From Ruminococcus flavefaciens (GTDB lineage: Bacteria > Bacillota > Clostridia > Oscillospirales > Ruminococcaceae): a stretch of 18,556 bases of DNA. Below, piece after piece: positions 5,907 through 14,154 of this stretch (positions within the stretch are counted from its first letter, which is position 1; every line of letters starts with the position of its first letter). Below the pieces are notes generated by a model. It was not told the origin of the DNA. It searched no databases and saw only the letters and a program-made list of their open reading frames with translations. The stretch covers positions 15,677-34,232 of the forward strand of contig DFHF01000068.1 in the NCBI GenBank assembly GCA_002371825.1. The letters are read 5' to 3'. The position numbers and the translations under genes are program-made.

Positions 5907-6956
5907 ATGGAAAGGGCAGAAAAGATAATTCCGATAGATATGGATGTATGGCAGGCCGCCTCAGAACGCTGGGACAGCATTGCCAAGCCCCTGGGAAGCT
6001 TTGGAGTGCTTGAGGAAATGATATGCCGTATTGCCGCAGTTCAGGGAAGTCCCGATGTCGATATATCACGCAGATGTGCGGTGGTCATGTGCGGGGATCA
6101 CGGAGTTGTCGCAGAGGGTGTAACTCAGTGCGGGAGCGATGTTACTGCTGAGTGTGCGGCGGCTATAGCTTCGGGAAGATCAAATATAAACGCAGTAGCC
6201 TCAGCATACGGGATAGATGTAATGGCTGTGGATGTGGGAATGTCTTCTGACGCAGATGCTGCCGGGCTGGTCAGGAGAAAGGCTGTCCACGGAACAAGAA
6301 ATATGGTATATGGTCCGGCAATGACCAGGGAGGAAACTGCTGCTGCTATAAAAACAGGTATCGATATTGCCGGTGAGCTTAAGTCACAGGGAGTGGATAT
6401 TATCATTACCGGAGAAATGGGGATAGGTAATACTACTGCATCCAGTGCGATAGCCTCAGTGCTGCTGGGACTTCCTCCAAGGGAAGTAACAGGCAGGGGA
6501 GCGGGACTTTCCTCGGAAGGGCTTGAACGCAAGATAGCCGCAGTTGAACGTGCTATAGAAGTAAATCATCCTTCCGCAGATGACCCTGTAGGAGTCCTGA
6601 GTGCCGTGGGAGGAGCAGAGATAGCCGGGATGACAGGTTTATTCCTCGGCGGAGCATATTATCATATACCTGTTATTGCTGACGGAGTGATATCAGCGGC
6701 TGCAGCAGCTATAGCTTACGGTATAGCACCGCTTTCAGGAGAATATATGCTGGCATCTCATTGCTCGGGAGAGCCTGCCGGAGAGGGCCTGCTGCGCTAT
6801 ATCGGCCTGAGACCTGTTATAGATGCGGGTCTGCGGCTGGGTGAGGGTACGGGAGGTGCCCTGCTCATACCGCTTCTGGACGGAGCGATCGCTCTTTATA
6901 GAAATTCTCACAGATTTGACGACACCAACATAGAAAGGTACACGGAACAAAAATGA
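5907..6956 (+). CDS. cobT: Nicotinate-nucleotide--dimethylbenzimidazole phosphoribosyltransferase
   Basis: Makes alpha-ribazole phosphate from nicotinate mononucleotide and a lower-ligand base, the activated tail for the cobalamin nucleotide loop. The 349 residues match the usual length. Visible signatures: KPLGSFGVLE near 27-36, MCGDHGVVAEGVT at 61-73, EMGIGNTTASSA at 170-181, GRGAGLS at 196-202 and LRLGEGTGGALL at 309-320, containing the catalytic glutamate (Glu313). AGGAGG is 5 bases before the ATG. It is the first gene of cobT-cobU-cobS, and its stop overlaps the cobU start (ATGA). Because only late assembly genes are here, the locus fits either complete synthesis with other loci elsewhere or corrinoid salvage. 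Confidence 0.96.
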   Translation: MERAEKIIPIDMDVWQAASERWDSIAKPLGSFGVLEEMICRIAAVQGSPDVDISRRCAVVMCGDHGVVAEGVTQCGSDVTAECAAAIASGRSNINAVASAYGIDVMAVDVGMSSDADAAGLVRRKAVHGTRNMVYGPAMTREETAAAIKTGIDIAGELKSQGVDIIITGEMGIGNTTASSAIASVLLGLPPREVTGRGAGLSSEGLERKIAAVERAIEVNHPSADDPVGVLSAVGGAEIAGMTGLFLGGAYYHIPVIADGVISAAAAAIAYGIAPLSGEYMLASHCSGEPAGEGLLRYIGLRPVIDAGLRLGEGTGGALLIPLLDGAIALYRNSHRFDDTNIERYTEQK

Positions 6957-7474
6957 CTACACTTATTACAGGCGGTTCAAAGTGCGGAAAATCCAGCTAT
7001 GCTGAGAAGCTGCTGGACGGCTTTGCCGGCCGTAAGATCTATATTGCAACTATGGAGCCTTTCGGCAGTGATGCTCAGGAGGCGATCAAACGTCACCGGC
7101 TCATGCGAAGGGGAAAGGGCTTTGAGACGATGGAACGCTTCACGGATATAGGAGGAGCGGATATACCGAAGAACTGTGCGGTGCTGCTTGAATGTGTGGG
7201 CAATCTATGTGCAAATGAGATGTTCAGCGGACCGGATATCGGACATCCGGCAGAAAGAATAGTCCAGGGTGTAAGACGGCTTTCTGAGAACGCTTCTGAA
7301 CTGGTGATAGTTACAAATCAGGTGGGAGCGGACGGGTTTAGCTATGGAGACGGGACTGCTGCGTACATTGAGGAAATGGGAAGGATAAATGCCGGGCTTG
7401 CCGCATTTGCAGAACGTGTGGTGGAATGTGTGTACGGCATACCAGTTTATCTGAAAGGAGATAAGAGATGCTGA
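6953..7474 (+). CDS. cobU: Adenosylcobinamide kinase / phosphate guanylyltransferase
   Basis: Phosphorylates adenosylcobinamide and then transfers GMP to it, giving adenosylcobinamide-GDP, the substrate of CobS. The 173 residues are close to the normal 180. The N-terminal P-loop GGSKCGKSS is at 7-15; the residue guanylylated in the family corresponds to His48 in KRHRLMR; LLECVGNL at 78-85 and VIVTNQVG at 118-125 are the family's strand motifs. It overlaps cobT by 4 bases and cobS by 7, which implies coupled translation of all three. It may be specific to the bifunctional CobU/CobP family; no second kinase is present. Confidence 0.93.
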   Translation: MTTLITGGSKCGKSSYAEKLLDGFAGRKIYIATMEPFGSDAQEAIKRHRLMRRGKGFETMERFTDIGGADIPKNCAVLLECVGNLCANEMFSGPDIGHPAERIVQGVRRLSENASELVIVTNQVGADGFSYGDGTAAYIEEMGRINAGLAAFAERVVECVYGIPVYLKGDKRC

Positions 7475-8223
7475 GGTCACTTTTATCGGCTTTTCTGATG
7501 TATTCAAGGATACCTGTTCCGCAGGTGGAATGGAAAGAGGAGAACAGGCGATATTCACTGGGCTTCTTTCCCCTTGTGGGAGCTGTTATAGGAGGGCTGG
7601 TTTTCCTGTGGAGGCTGCTCTGCGGGAATATATCTGCCGGACCTTGGATATTTGCAGCCGGTGCCGTACTTATCCCCGTATTAGTGACAGGAGGTATACA
7701 TCTGGACGGCTTCTGTGATGTAACGGATGCGAAAGCCTCATACGGCGACAGGGAAAAGAAGCTGGAGATAATGGCTGATCCGCATATAGGGTCCTTTGCA
7801 GTGATACATCTCGGCCTGTATCTTATAATACAGACTATACTTTTTGCTCATGCATATGCTCTGAGAACTGCTGCGGTGATCTCCTGCGGATATGTACTTT
7901 CAAGGGGACTGAGCGGAATGTGTGCAGTACTGTGCCGTGCTGCAAGGAAAGAGGGAACGCTTCAGAGCTTTGTGAGGCCGTCTCACCGGAGAGCTACCCT
8001 GTCAATGCTGCTGTTCTTTATAATAGCATCTGCAGCTGGAATGGCGGCAGCCGATCTTATTGCAGGACTGGCTGCTTTGATATGTGCTGCGCTGACTGTA
8101 ATATACTGCCGGAGGTCAGCATATAAATCCTTTGGCGGATTTTCAGGTGATGTTTGCGGGTGGTTCATGCAGCTGTGCGAGATATCTATACTTGCTGCTG
8201 CTGTGCTTTCGGCTTATATCTGA
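7468..8223 (+). CDS. cobS: Adenosylcobinamide-GDP ribazoletransferase (cobalamin synthase)
   Basis: Integral membrane enzyme that joins adenosylcobinamide-GDP to alpha-ribazole (phosphate), completing the cobalamin nucleotide loop. The 251 residues contain several membrane helices (about 32-50, 58-74, 108-128, 133-150, 178-214, 234-250) and the family motifs FLMYSRIPVP at 9-18, GGIHLDGFCDVTDA at 75-88 (metal-binding acids), MADPHIGSFAV at 102-112 and GGFSGDVCGW at 223-232. The start lies inside the end of cobU, with AAAGGAG 6-8 bases upstream. No alpha-ribazole phosphatase (cobC) follows, so that step must be encoded elsewhere. Confidence 0.95.
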   Translation: MLRSLLSAFLMYSRIPVPQVEWKEENRRYSLGFFPLVGAVIGGLVFLWRLLCGNISAGPWIFAAGAVLIPVLVTGGIHLDGFCDVTDAKASYGDREKKLEIMADPHIGSFAVIHLGLYLIIQTILFAHAYALRTAAVISCGYVLSRGLSGMCAVLCRAARKEGTLQSFVRPSHRRATLSMLLFFIIASAAGMAAADLIAGLAALICAALTVIYCRRSAYKSFGGFSGDVCGWFMQLCEISILAAAVLSAYI

Positions 8224-8456
8224 AAAAAGTCATTTTCTTAAGGATTTCTTAATATAAAATGATGTATCATATTTACAGGGATCATTGGGGATTCCTGATA
8301 TTATCGTGCAAGAGGCATCTGGTAAGGGAACGGATGTCCTTGTGCGGTTTGATTATAGGTGTATGAGGCCGTTTCTGCGAAAGCATGTAAAGCAGAGCGG
8401 CCTTAAGATGTATGGAGTAATTTTCAGGGGATAATATTCAGGAAAGGTATGGTCAA
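8224..8456 (+). other. Intergenic leader between cobS and the M13 peptidase gene
   Basis: No gene seen. It begins with a weak AT-rich inverted repeat (CATTTT...AAAATG) that has no clear T-run, and contains a better hairpin at 8366-8403: AGGCCG and TCTGC pair with GCAGA and CGGCCT around a 13-base loop. No convincing promoter hexamers were found, so the peptidase may be transcribed from a weak promoter or by read-through from cobS. AGGAAAGG at 8440-8447 is the ribosome site. Confidence 0.45.
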
Positions 8457-10598
8457 ATGAAAAAAGAAAAAGTTTTGGCATTGATCCTTGCGGCAGGACT
8501 TACAGCTTCACAGCTTGCAGCCTGCGGAAGCAGGGATAGTTCTTCGGAGAGCAAAACAGAAGAAACTTCTGAGACATCATCAGAGGAGAGAACAGATGAA
8601 ACCTCAGAGGAGAGTACAGAAGGAAATTCCGGGGAGAAGTACATGGGACAGGGAGAAGTCGGCAGCAAATGGCTGGCACCGGTAATAGAAGCATATCCCG
8701 ATGCTGAGAAGCCGGATCTCAAAGACGACTTCTTTACGGCTGCTAACTATGACTACCTCAGTACACTTTCCCTAAAGGAAGGTCATATGACTGCCGGAAG
8801 ATCTGATGAAATGCTGGACATAATGAATGAAAAGCATATAGCTTTACTTAAAGATGATTCGATAACAGGGCATGATATAGAGATATGCCGTGCAGTATAC
8901 AATGCTGCTGTGGACTGGGAGGCAAGAAACAAAGCCGGCACAGCACCATATGAGGCAGCTTTCAGGAAGATACTTGACATAAAGACTCTCGATGATGTAT
9001 ACAAGGTAATAAGCGACAATGATCCGTTTCTGCCTAATTTATTTTCTTTTTCCGTCAGCGAAGGATTTTTTGATGAAAAGGGTACCTATGTAGCATATAT
9101 CGCAAATTCAAGTATGCTTCTTCAGGACCCGGCGGAGTATGCTGAACCTTCTCAGCAGACACAGTTCATAATGATGATGGCTCATCAGCAGTGCAGCTAT
9201 CTTTGCAGCAGATTCGGCATGACTGATGAAGAAGCAAATGCTGCTCTTGACAAGTGCTACGAATTTGAAACTATTCTTGCCGAGGGACTTCCCTCGAATG
9301 AGGAGTCTGCGGCTCCGGATTATATAGAAAAGGCTTATAACACATATACCTATGATGAGCTTAAGACACTTCAGAAGAATTTCCCGCTGACTGATATTCT
9401 GGACGCTCTTGAGGTACCGAAGTCTGATACATATGTGGTGCCTTCTCCTGAGTGGCTGGCTAAACTCAGTGAAGTATATACAGAGGAGAATGTGGAGGGT
9501 ATCAGAAATTATCTTCTTGTACATTATGTTGCCGGACTTCAGAACGCTCTTGACCGTGAATGCTATGAAAAAAATACTGATATAGTGAACAGCTTCTATG
9601 GTTCATCAGGCTATCAGACCGATGAGGAGATAGGTCTGGGATTGATAGATTCACTTGTAAGCCCCTGTATGGACCATGTATATATAGATAAGTACTGTAC
9701 TCCTGAAATGCGTCAGGAGATAACAGATATTGTAAATGAGTTCAGGGACTATTACCGTGAAATGCTCCAGAGTGAGGACTGGCTTTCTGACGATACCAGG
9801 AACAAGGCCATAGAAAAGCTGGATGCTATGAAGATAAATTCGCTCTATTCAGATTATCGTGAGGATTATTCCGACCTGGATATCAAGGAAGGGGATCAGC
9901 TCAGCGATATCCTGCTTACAATAAGCAAATATTCCACAGCCCGCAGTATCAGCAAGCTCAATAAGCCTGTTGAGGAAGATAAGTTCTATAAGATCTCAAC
10001 AAGGCAGGTCAATGCGTTTTATGATCCTGCTGATAATTCTATAAACATACTCAGCGGAATAATCCAGGGAACCTATGCACTGGATCAGGGCTATGAGCAT
10101 GATCTCGGTACTCTCGGCTGGGTCATAGGTCATGAGATGACCCATGCATTTGACTCCAACGGCTCAAAGTACGATAAGAACGGCGAGTACAAGGACTGGT
10201 GGACACCTGAGGATTATAAGGCCTATGAAGAGCGTACCCAGAAGCTCAAGGACTATGTCGGAAAGATAATCCCATTTGAGGGACAGTCTCCTGTGAACGG
10301 AGAGATAGTCAACGGAGAAATGGCTGCGGATATCACTTCCGTAAAGGCAGCACTTTTCATCGCAGAGAAACACAGCGGTTTTGACTACGATGTATATTTC
10401 AGAGCACTCGCAGATGCAATGGCAGATACAGCTCTTGCAGAGATAGCAGGAATGACAAATTCCTATGATGAACATCCTCTTAGCAACATAAGAGTTAATG
10501 TATCAGTACAGCAGAGCGACAAATTCATGGAATGCTATGGAGTAGAAGAGGGAGACGGTATGTATCTCGCTCCCGAAGACAGAGTTTATATCTGGTAA
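8457..10598 (+). CDS. M13 family (neprilysin/PepO-like) zinc metallopeptidase, lipoprotein
   Basis: Predicted cell-surface endopeptidase acting on short peptides. A lipoprotein signal ends LAAC (Cys23), followed by a Ser/Thr/Glu-rich linker (about 27-60) that spaces the enzyme from the membrane. The M13 N-terminal domain starts at KDDFFTAANYDYL (89-101). The catalytic parts match neprilysin in order: NAFYDP at 519-524, HEMTH at 559-563 (two zinc histidines and the catalytic Glu560), GEMAAD at 620-625 (third zinc ligand Glu621 and Asp625), then His673 and Arg679 six residues apart as in neprilysin, and the C-terminal EDRVYIW. The 713-residue length is normal, and nothing suggests inactivation. 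The substrate is unknown; the flanking cobalamin and xylanase genes do not indicate one. Confidence 0.95.
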   Translation: MKKEKVLALILAAGLTASQLAACGSRDSSSESKTEETSETSSEERTDETSEESTEGNSGEKYMGQGEVGSKWLAPVIEAYPDAEKPDLKDDFFTAANYDYLSTLSLKEGHMTAGRSDEMLDIMNEKHIALLKDDSITGHDIEICRAVYNAAVDWEARNKAGTAPYEAAFRKILDIKTLDDVYKVISDNDPFLPNLFSFSVSEGFFDEKGTYVAYIANSSMLLQDPAEYAEPSQQTQFIMMMAHQQCSYLCSRFGMTDEEANAALDKCYEFETILAEGLPSNEESAAPDYIEKAYNTYTYDELKTLQKNFPLTDILDALEVPKSDTYVVPSPEWLAKLSEVYTEENVEGIRNYLLVHYVAGLQNALDRECYEKNTDIVNSFYGSSGYQTDEEIGLGLIDSLVSPCMDHVYIDKYCTPEMRQEITDIVNEFRDYYREMLQSEDWLSDDTRNKAIEKLDAMKINSLYSDYREDYSDLDIKEGDQLSDILLTISKYSTARSISKLNKPVEEDKFYKISTRQVNAFYDPADNSINILSGIIQGTYALDQGYEHDLGTLGWVIGHEMTHAFDSNGSKYDKNGEYKDWWTPEDYKAYEERTQKLKDYVGKIIPFEGQSPVNGEIVNGEMAADITSVKAALFIAEKHSGFDYDVYFRALADAMADTALAEIAGMTNSYDEHPLSNIRVNVSVQQSDKFMECYGVEEGDGMYLAPEDRVYIW

Positions 10599-10601
10599 TA
10601 A

Positions 10602-10710
10602 AACAGACCGGAAGGGGAGTCTCCTTTAACGGAACGCAAATGCCGGGCCAGACTTTTTGGCCTGGCAGCGTTATTTCACGTTAAACAGATTTTTCATGCT
10701 CCGGTCTGTT
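10602..10710 (+). ncRNA. Nested RNA-like fold after the peptidase gene (terminator or structured RNA)
   Basis: A perfect 11-bp helix (AACAGACCGGA at 10602-10612 with TCCGGTCTGTT at 10700-10710) encloses a small GGGG/TCCT hairpin and a strong hairpin of 5+9 bp: AACGC 10633-10637 with GCGTT 10668-10672, then, past an AAA bulge, 10641-10649 with 10659-10667 around a 9-base loop. ATTTTATT follows. It starts 4 bases after the peptidase stop and ends 50 bases before the next promoter. It probably ends transcription, but it is far more elaborate than a simple terminator. Confidence 0.45.
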
Positions 10711-10760
10711 ATTTTATTCACTATTTCTGCATTTTGTCCACCTTTAATAGAAATTGTGGG

Positions 10761-10789
10761 TTTACAAAAAGAATTTATTAAATTATAAT
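10761..10789 (+). promoter_or_regulatory. Sigma-A promoter of the xylanase-esterase gene
   Basis: TTTACA, a 17-base spacer, perfect TATAAT, 54 bases before the ATG at 10844. No SigI-type ACCCC/CGTA element is present here. Confidence 0.88.
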
Positions 10790-10843
10790 GAATATGACCA
10801 ATTACGTGAACCAATATCAATTTTTTTAACAGGGGGAATTAAA

Positions 10844-13792
10844 ATGACAATTACACGTAAAATCAGATCTGTACTGGCAGGTCTTGTGGCCGGAAGTATG
10901 CTTGCAACAGCAGTATACGTTGCTCCTGAGCAGGATCTCACTCCTCAGTTTGAAGCAAATGCCGCAAGCCTCTGTACGGTCAACACAAACAAATCCTATC
11001 AGCGTATCCGTGGATTCGGCGGAATGAATCATCCGGAGTGGCAGAGCTACAACGGCGGAGGTGATATGAAGGAGAGCGAAGTAAATACTGCATTCGGAAA
11101 TGGTGCTAATCAGCTTGGTCTCACTATTCTCCGTATCTTCGTAAGCGACGACAGCAATGCGTGGAAGAATGCTATCCCGACTGCCAAGAGAGCACAGGCA
11201 CTGGGTGCTACAGTATTCGCAACACCTTGGAATCCGCCTGCAAGTATGCGCCACAATGGTTCAGGCGGCGCAAACGGCGGTAAATATGTACTCAATGACA
11301 ATGCTGAGGCACAGTATGCAACTCACCTCAACAACTTTGTAAAGTACTGCGAAGGACAGGGCATCAACCTCTACTCCATATCAGTACAGAATGAGCCTGA
11401 CTACGCTGAGGACTGGACAGCATGGTCACCTGATCGTACAACTAACTTTATCGCAAATTATGGTCAGGCTGTTAAGGCAGGCACAAATGCAAAGCTTATG
11501 TCTCCTGAGAGCTTCCAGTATGGTCCTGAAAGCTGGGGATACGGCAAGAACTACTATAAGAAGATAATACAGAATTCTAAGGCTTTCGCTAACTGCGATC
11601 TCTTCGGAACCCATTTCTACGGTACATCCCGTGATTCAATGGATTATCCTACTGTTGAGAACTCCGGCAAGGAGATATGGATGACAGAGGTTTACGTTCC
11701 GGATTCAAAGGCAGATTCAGCAAACAACTGGCCGGATGCTATCAAGGTAGCTCAGAATATCCACGATGGTCTTGTTGTAGGAAATATGAGCGCTTATGTA
11801 TGGTGGTATATCCGCAGAAGCTACGGCCTCATCACAGAGGACGGAAAGCCCAGTAAGCGTGGATATATGATGGCCCAGTATTCAAAGTTCATCCGACCCG
11901 GCGATGTTCGTATAGACGTTACTGAGCAGCCTGAAAAGGGTGTTTATGTATCAGCTTACAAGCACAGCGATACTCAGATCGAAGTAGTTGCTGTAAACAA
12001 CGGCGGTTCAGACTATTCACAGCAGTTCTCAGTAAGCGGCAGAACTATTACTGATATCGACAGATACAGAACTACAGGCAGCGAGAATCTGGCTCTTACA
12101 CAGGATCTCGACCATGATACATCAACATTCTGGGCACAGCTCCCTTCAAACAGTGTATCAACATTCGTTATCACTCTTGAAAGCGATGGCAAGGACGTTC
12201 CCGATGATCCCGATCAGCCTATAGTCCGTGAACCCATAAAGCCCGATTCTAACGGTTATTACTACCATGATACATTTGAAGGCGATACCTGCGATTGGGT
12301 GGGAAGAGGTTCTTCATCAGTAACTCTCAGCGGCAGAAATCCCTATAAGGATAAGGAAGCTCTCCTCATCCAGGAAAGAGCAAGTGCATGGAATGGCGCT
12401 CAGAAGACTCTCGATTCTCTCACATTCAAGGCAGGAGAGGAGTACAGCTTCAGCGTTTGTGCTTCATTCCTCGACAGCGAAGAATCACAGCAGAATCTGA
12501 TGCTCTCACTCCAGTACAAGGATTCCGAAGGAACTACACAGTACGGACATATCGCACAGGCAAATGCTGTAAAGGGCAGTTTTGTTCAGCTTGCCAACAC
12601 AAATTATAAGATACCTGCCGGAGCAACAGATCTCATACTCTATGTTGAGACAGAGTCCGGTACTGATAATATTTATATCGATGAGGCTATCGTTGCCGTA
12701 AAGGGAACAAAGATCGAAGGCCCTGCAGAGGTAAAGTTCACTCTCGGAGATGTTGACAATGACGGCATTATCAATGGATTTGATCTGGCTCTCCTCAGAA
12801 GCGGACTGATTGACGGTTTCGACGGCACAGCTGCTCTTGCAGCAGACGTTAACCAGAACGGCAAGGCTGATATCGCTGATGCAGTTATGCTCCAGCAGTT
12901 CCTTCTCGGAAACATCAAGAACTTCAGCAAGGATACAACTATTACCGATTCTGACAATGATGAAGAAAATACCAATACTTTATCAATGTCAGAATTCACA
13001 AAGAAGATCCAGTCTCAGATGGTTGAGAACGAGCCCAGTGACTCCCACAATGAAAAGTCAGGAGTACAGTATGGTACAATAAAGAGCGGTACATACTATT
13101 CAACTACCTGTAACCGCAACAAGCCCTATAACATTCTTCTTCCCGCAAACTATGACACAAACAAGAAGTACCCTGTACTCTATGTTATGCACGGTTATTG
13201 GGAGAACCAGGACAGAATGATAATCAAGGGAAATAACCCTATGGCTACACGCCAAATAATCGGAAATGCTATTGCCGAGGGAGCAGCTAAAGATATGATC
13301 GTTGTTTTCCCGTACATCTATTCCAGCGCAACTCAGGATAGCTGTTCAGCTATGGATGATGCTAACAATGCAGCTTACGATAACTTCATCAATGACCTTA
13401 TAAAGGATCTTATGCCCCATATCGAGAAGACATACAGCGTTAAGACAGGCAGAGAAAATACTGCTATCACAGGCTTCTCAATGGGCGGCAGAGAGTCTCT
13501 TCTCATTGGAATGAAGCGCCCTGATCTCTTCGGATACGTTGGTGCTATCTGCCCAGCTCCCGGAGTTACAGGTGCTTTTAAGTGGGACAGCGAGGAAGTG
13601 GCTCCTCACCTCCTGATGATAACAGCAGGCGGCAATGACCAGACAGTCTATAATATCCCCAGCGGATATGACGAAAGCTTCACTAAGAATAACGTTCCCC
13701 ATATCTGGCATTATGTCAAGAACGGTTATCACGGTGATAATTCTATCCATGCTCACCTTTACAACTTTGTAAGAGCTGTTTTTCAGGCTTGA
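10844..13792 (+). CDS. Cellulosomal glucuronoxylanase-esterase: GH30_8 - CBM22 - dockerin - CE1
   Basis: Secreted 982-residue enzyme that should cut xylan at glucuronic-acid side chains and remove ester groups (ferulate or acetate). After a signal peptide (about 1-40, ending ANA) comes GH30 (about 45-447): acid/base Glu184 in SVQNEPDY, nucleophile Glu282 in IWMTEVYV, and WWYIRRSYG at 320-328, the Arg/Tyr loop that binds methylglucuronate in subfamily 8. A linker leads to a CBM22-like xylan-binding module (about 470-622), a type I dockerin (633-692) with two calcium-loop segments, GDVDNDG and ADVNQNG, and a CE1 alpha/beta hydrolase (about 735-982) with Ser879 (GFSMGG), Asp932 and His963 (GYHGDN). 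The start at 10844 has AGGGGG upstream; an earlier in-frame ATG at 10754 lies before the promoter. The dockerin should attach it to a scaffoldin. Confidence 0.95.
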   Translation: MTITRKIRSVLAGLVAGSMLATAVYVAPEQDLTPQFEANAASLCTVNTNKSYQRIRGFGGMNHPEWQSYNGGGDMKESEVNTAFGNGANQLGLTILRIFVSDDSNAWKNAIPTAKRAQALGATVFATPWNPPASMRHNGSGGANGGKYVLNDNAEAQYATHLNNFVKYCEGQGINLYSISVQNEPDYAEDWTAWSPDRTTNFIANYGQAVKAGTNAKLMSPESFQYGPESWGYGKNYYKKIIQNSKAFANCDLFGTHFYGTSRDSMDYPTVENSGKEIWMTEVYVPDSKADSANNWPDAIKVAQNIHDGLVVGNMSAYVWWYIRRSYGLITEDGKPSKRGYMMAQYSKFIRPGDVRIDVTEQPEKGVYVSAYKHSDTQIEVVAVNNGGSDYSQQFSVSGRTITDIDRYRTTGSENLALTQDLDHDTSTFWAQLPSNSVSTFVITLESDGKDVPDDPDQPIVREPIKPDSNGYYYHDTFEGDTCDWVGRGSSSVTLSGRNPYKDKEALLIQERASAWNGAQKTLDSLTFKAGEEYSFSVCASFLDSEESQQNLMLSLQYKDSEGTTQYGHIAQANAVKGSFVQLANTNYKIPAGATDLILYVETESGTDNIYIDEAIVAVKGTKIEGPAEVKFTLGDVDNDGIINGFDLALLRSGLIDGFDGTAALAADVNQNGKADIADAVMLQQFLLGNIKNFSKDTTITDSDNDEENTNTLSMSEFTKKIQSQMVENEPSDSHNEKSGVQYGTIKSGTYYSTTCNRNKPYNILLPANYDTNKKYPVLYVMHGYWENQDRMIIKGNNPMATRQIIGNAIAEGAAKDMIVVFPYIYSSATQDSCSAMDDANNAAYDNFINDLIKDLMPHIEKTYSVKTGRENTAITGFSMGGRESLLIGMKRPDLFGYVGAICPAPGVTGAFKWDSEEVAPHLLMITAGGNDQTVYNIPSGYDESFTKNNVPHIWHYVKNGYHGDNSIHAHLYNFVRAVFQA

Positions 13793-13820
13793 TCTCCCTC
13801 TCTCTTTAAGCCTGATTACT

Positions 13821-13838
13821 TGCCGGACTTATCCGGCA
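13821..13838 (+). repeat. Hairpin downstream of the xylanase gene
   Basis: TGCCGGA-CTTA-TCCGGCA: a perfect 7-bp stem 28 bases after the stop, with no T-run. It probably stabilises the 3' end ahead of the true terminator at 13859. Confidence 0.6.
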
Positions 13839-13858
13839 GGACATATAATGTACCAGAG

Positions 13859-13885
13859 ACCCATGCGTATGCATGGGTTTTTGGT
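13859..13885 (+). terminator. Terminator of the xylanase-esterase gene
   Basis: ACCCATGC-GTAT-GCATGGGT: a perfect 8-bp stem followed directly by TTTT and GG. Confidence 0.88.
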
Positions 13886-14151
13886 TTATAGTGGGGATTG
13901 ACAGCATTATTTTTTTGTGCTGCAATACAGTTAAAGTAAGCCGTGAGGATTACGACCATTGGAGGTACAGGTATCCGAGGGCGGAGGCGGAGCGGAATGA
14001 AGCTGAACTCAAGGCAATGAAAGAGGTTCACAAAGCTATAAATACAAAAGAGCTATCCGATTCAAATACGAATCAGATAGCTCTTATTTTTTTAAACAGA
14101 AATTTTATTACTGTTGCCGATGATAGAGAAATGTTGCCGCTTTTATTATGA
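13873..14151 (+). pseudogene. Unrecognised ORF fragment
   Basis: An open frame whose central part looks like real protein (VKVSREDYDHWRYRYPRAEA, then a charged helix ending KAINTKEL). The nominal ATG lies inside the upstream terminator, and the first 20 residues come from non-coding bases. No start with a proper ribosome site is visible, and the frame runs through another terminator at 14046-14094. It most likely preserves the tail of a lost gene. A TTGACA at 13898-13903 with a poor -10 (TGCAAT, 17 bases away) may be fortuitous. Confidence 0.25.
14046..14094 (+). terminator. Strong intrinsic terminator
   Basis: AAGAGCTATC + GATTC pair with GAATC + GATAGCTCTT (14048-14063 with 14070-14085; one C/A mismatch, loop AAATAC), followed by ATTTTTTT. 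Confidence 0.92.
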
Positions 14152-14154
14152 TAA

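Noticed and set aside
10754..10843. Longer start for the xylanase-esterase (ATG at 10754)
   Set aside because: It lies upstream of the promoter at 10761-10789, lacks a ribosome site, and would bury the signal peptide behind 30 charged residues.
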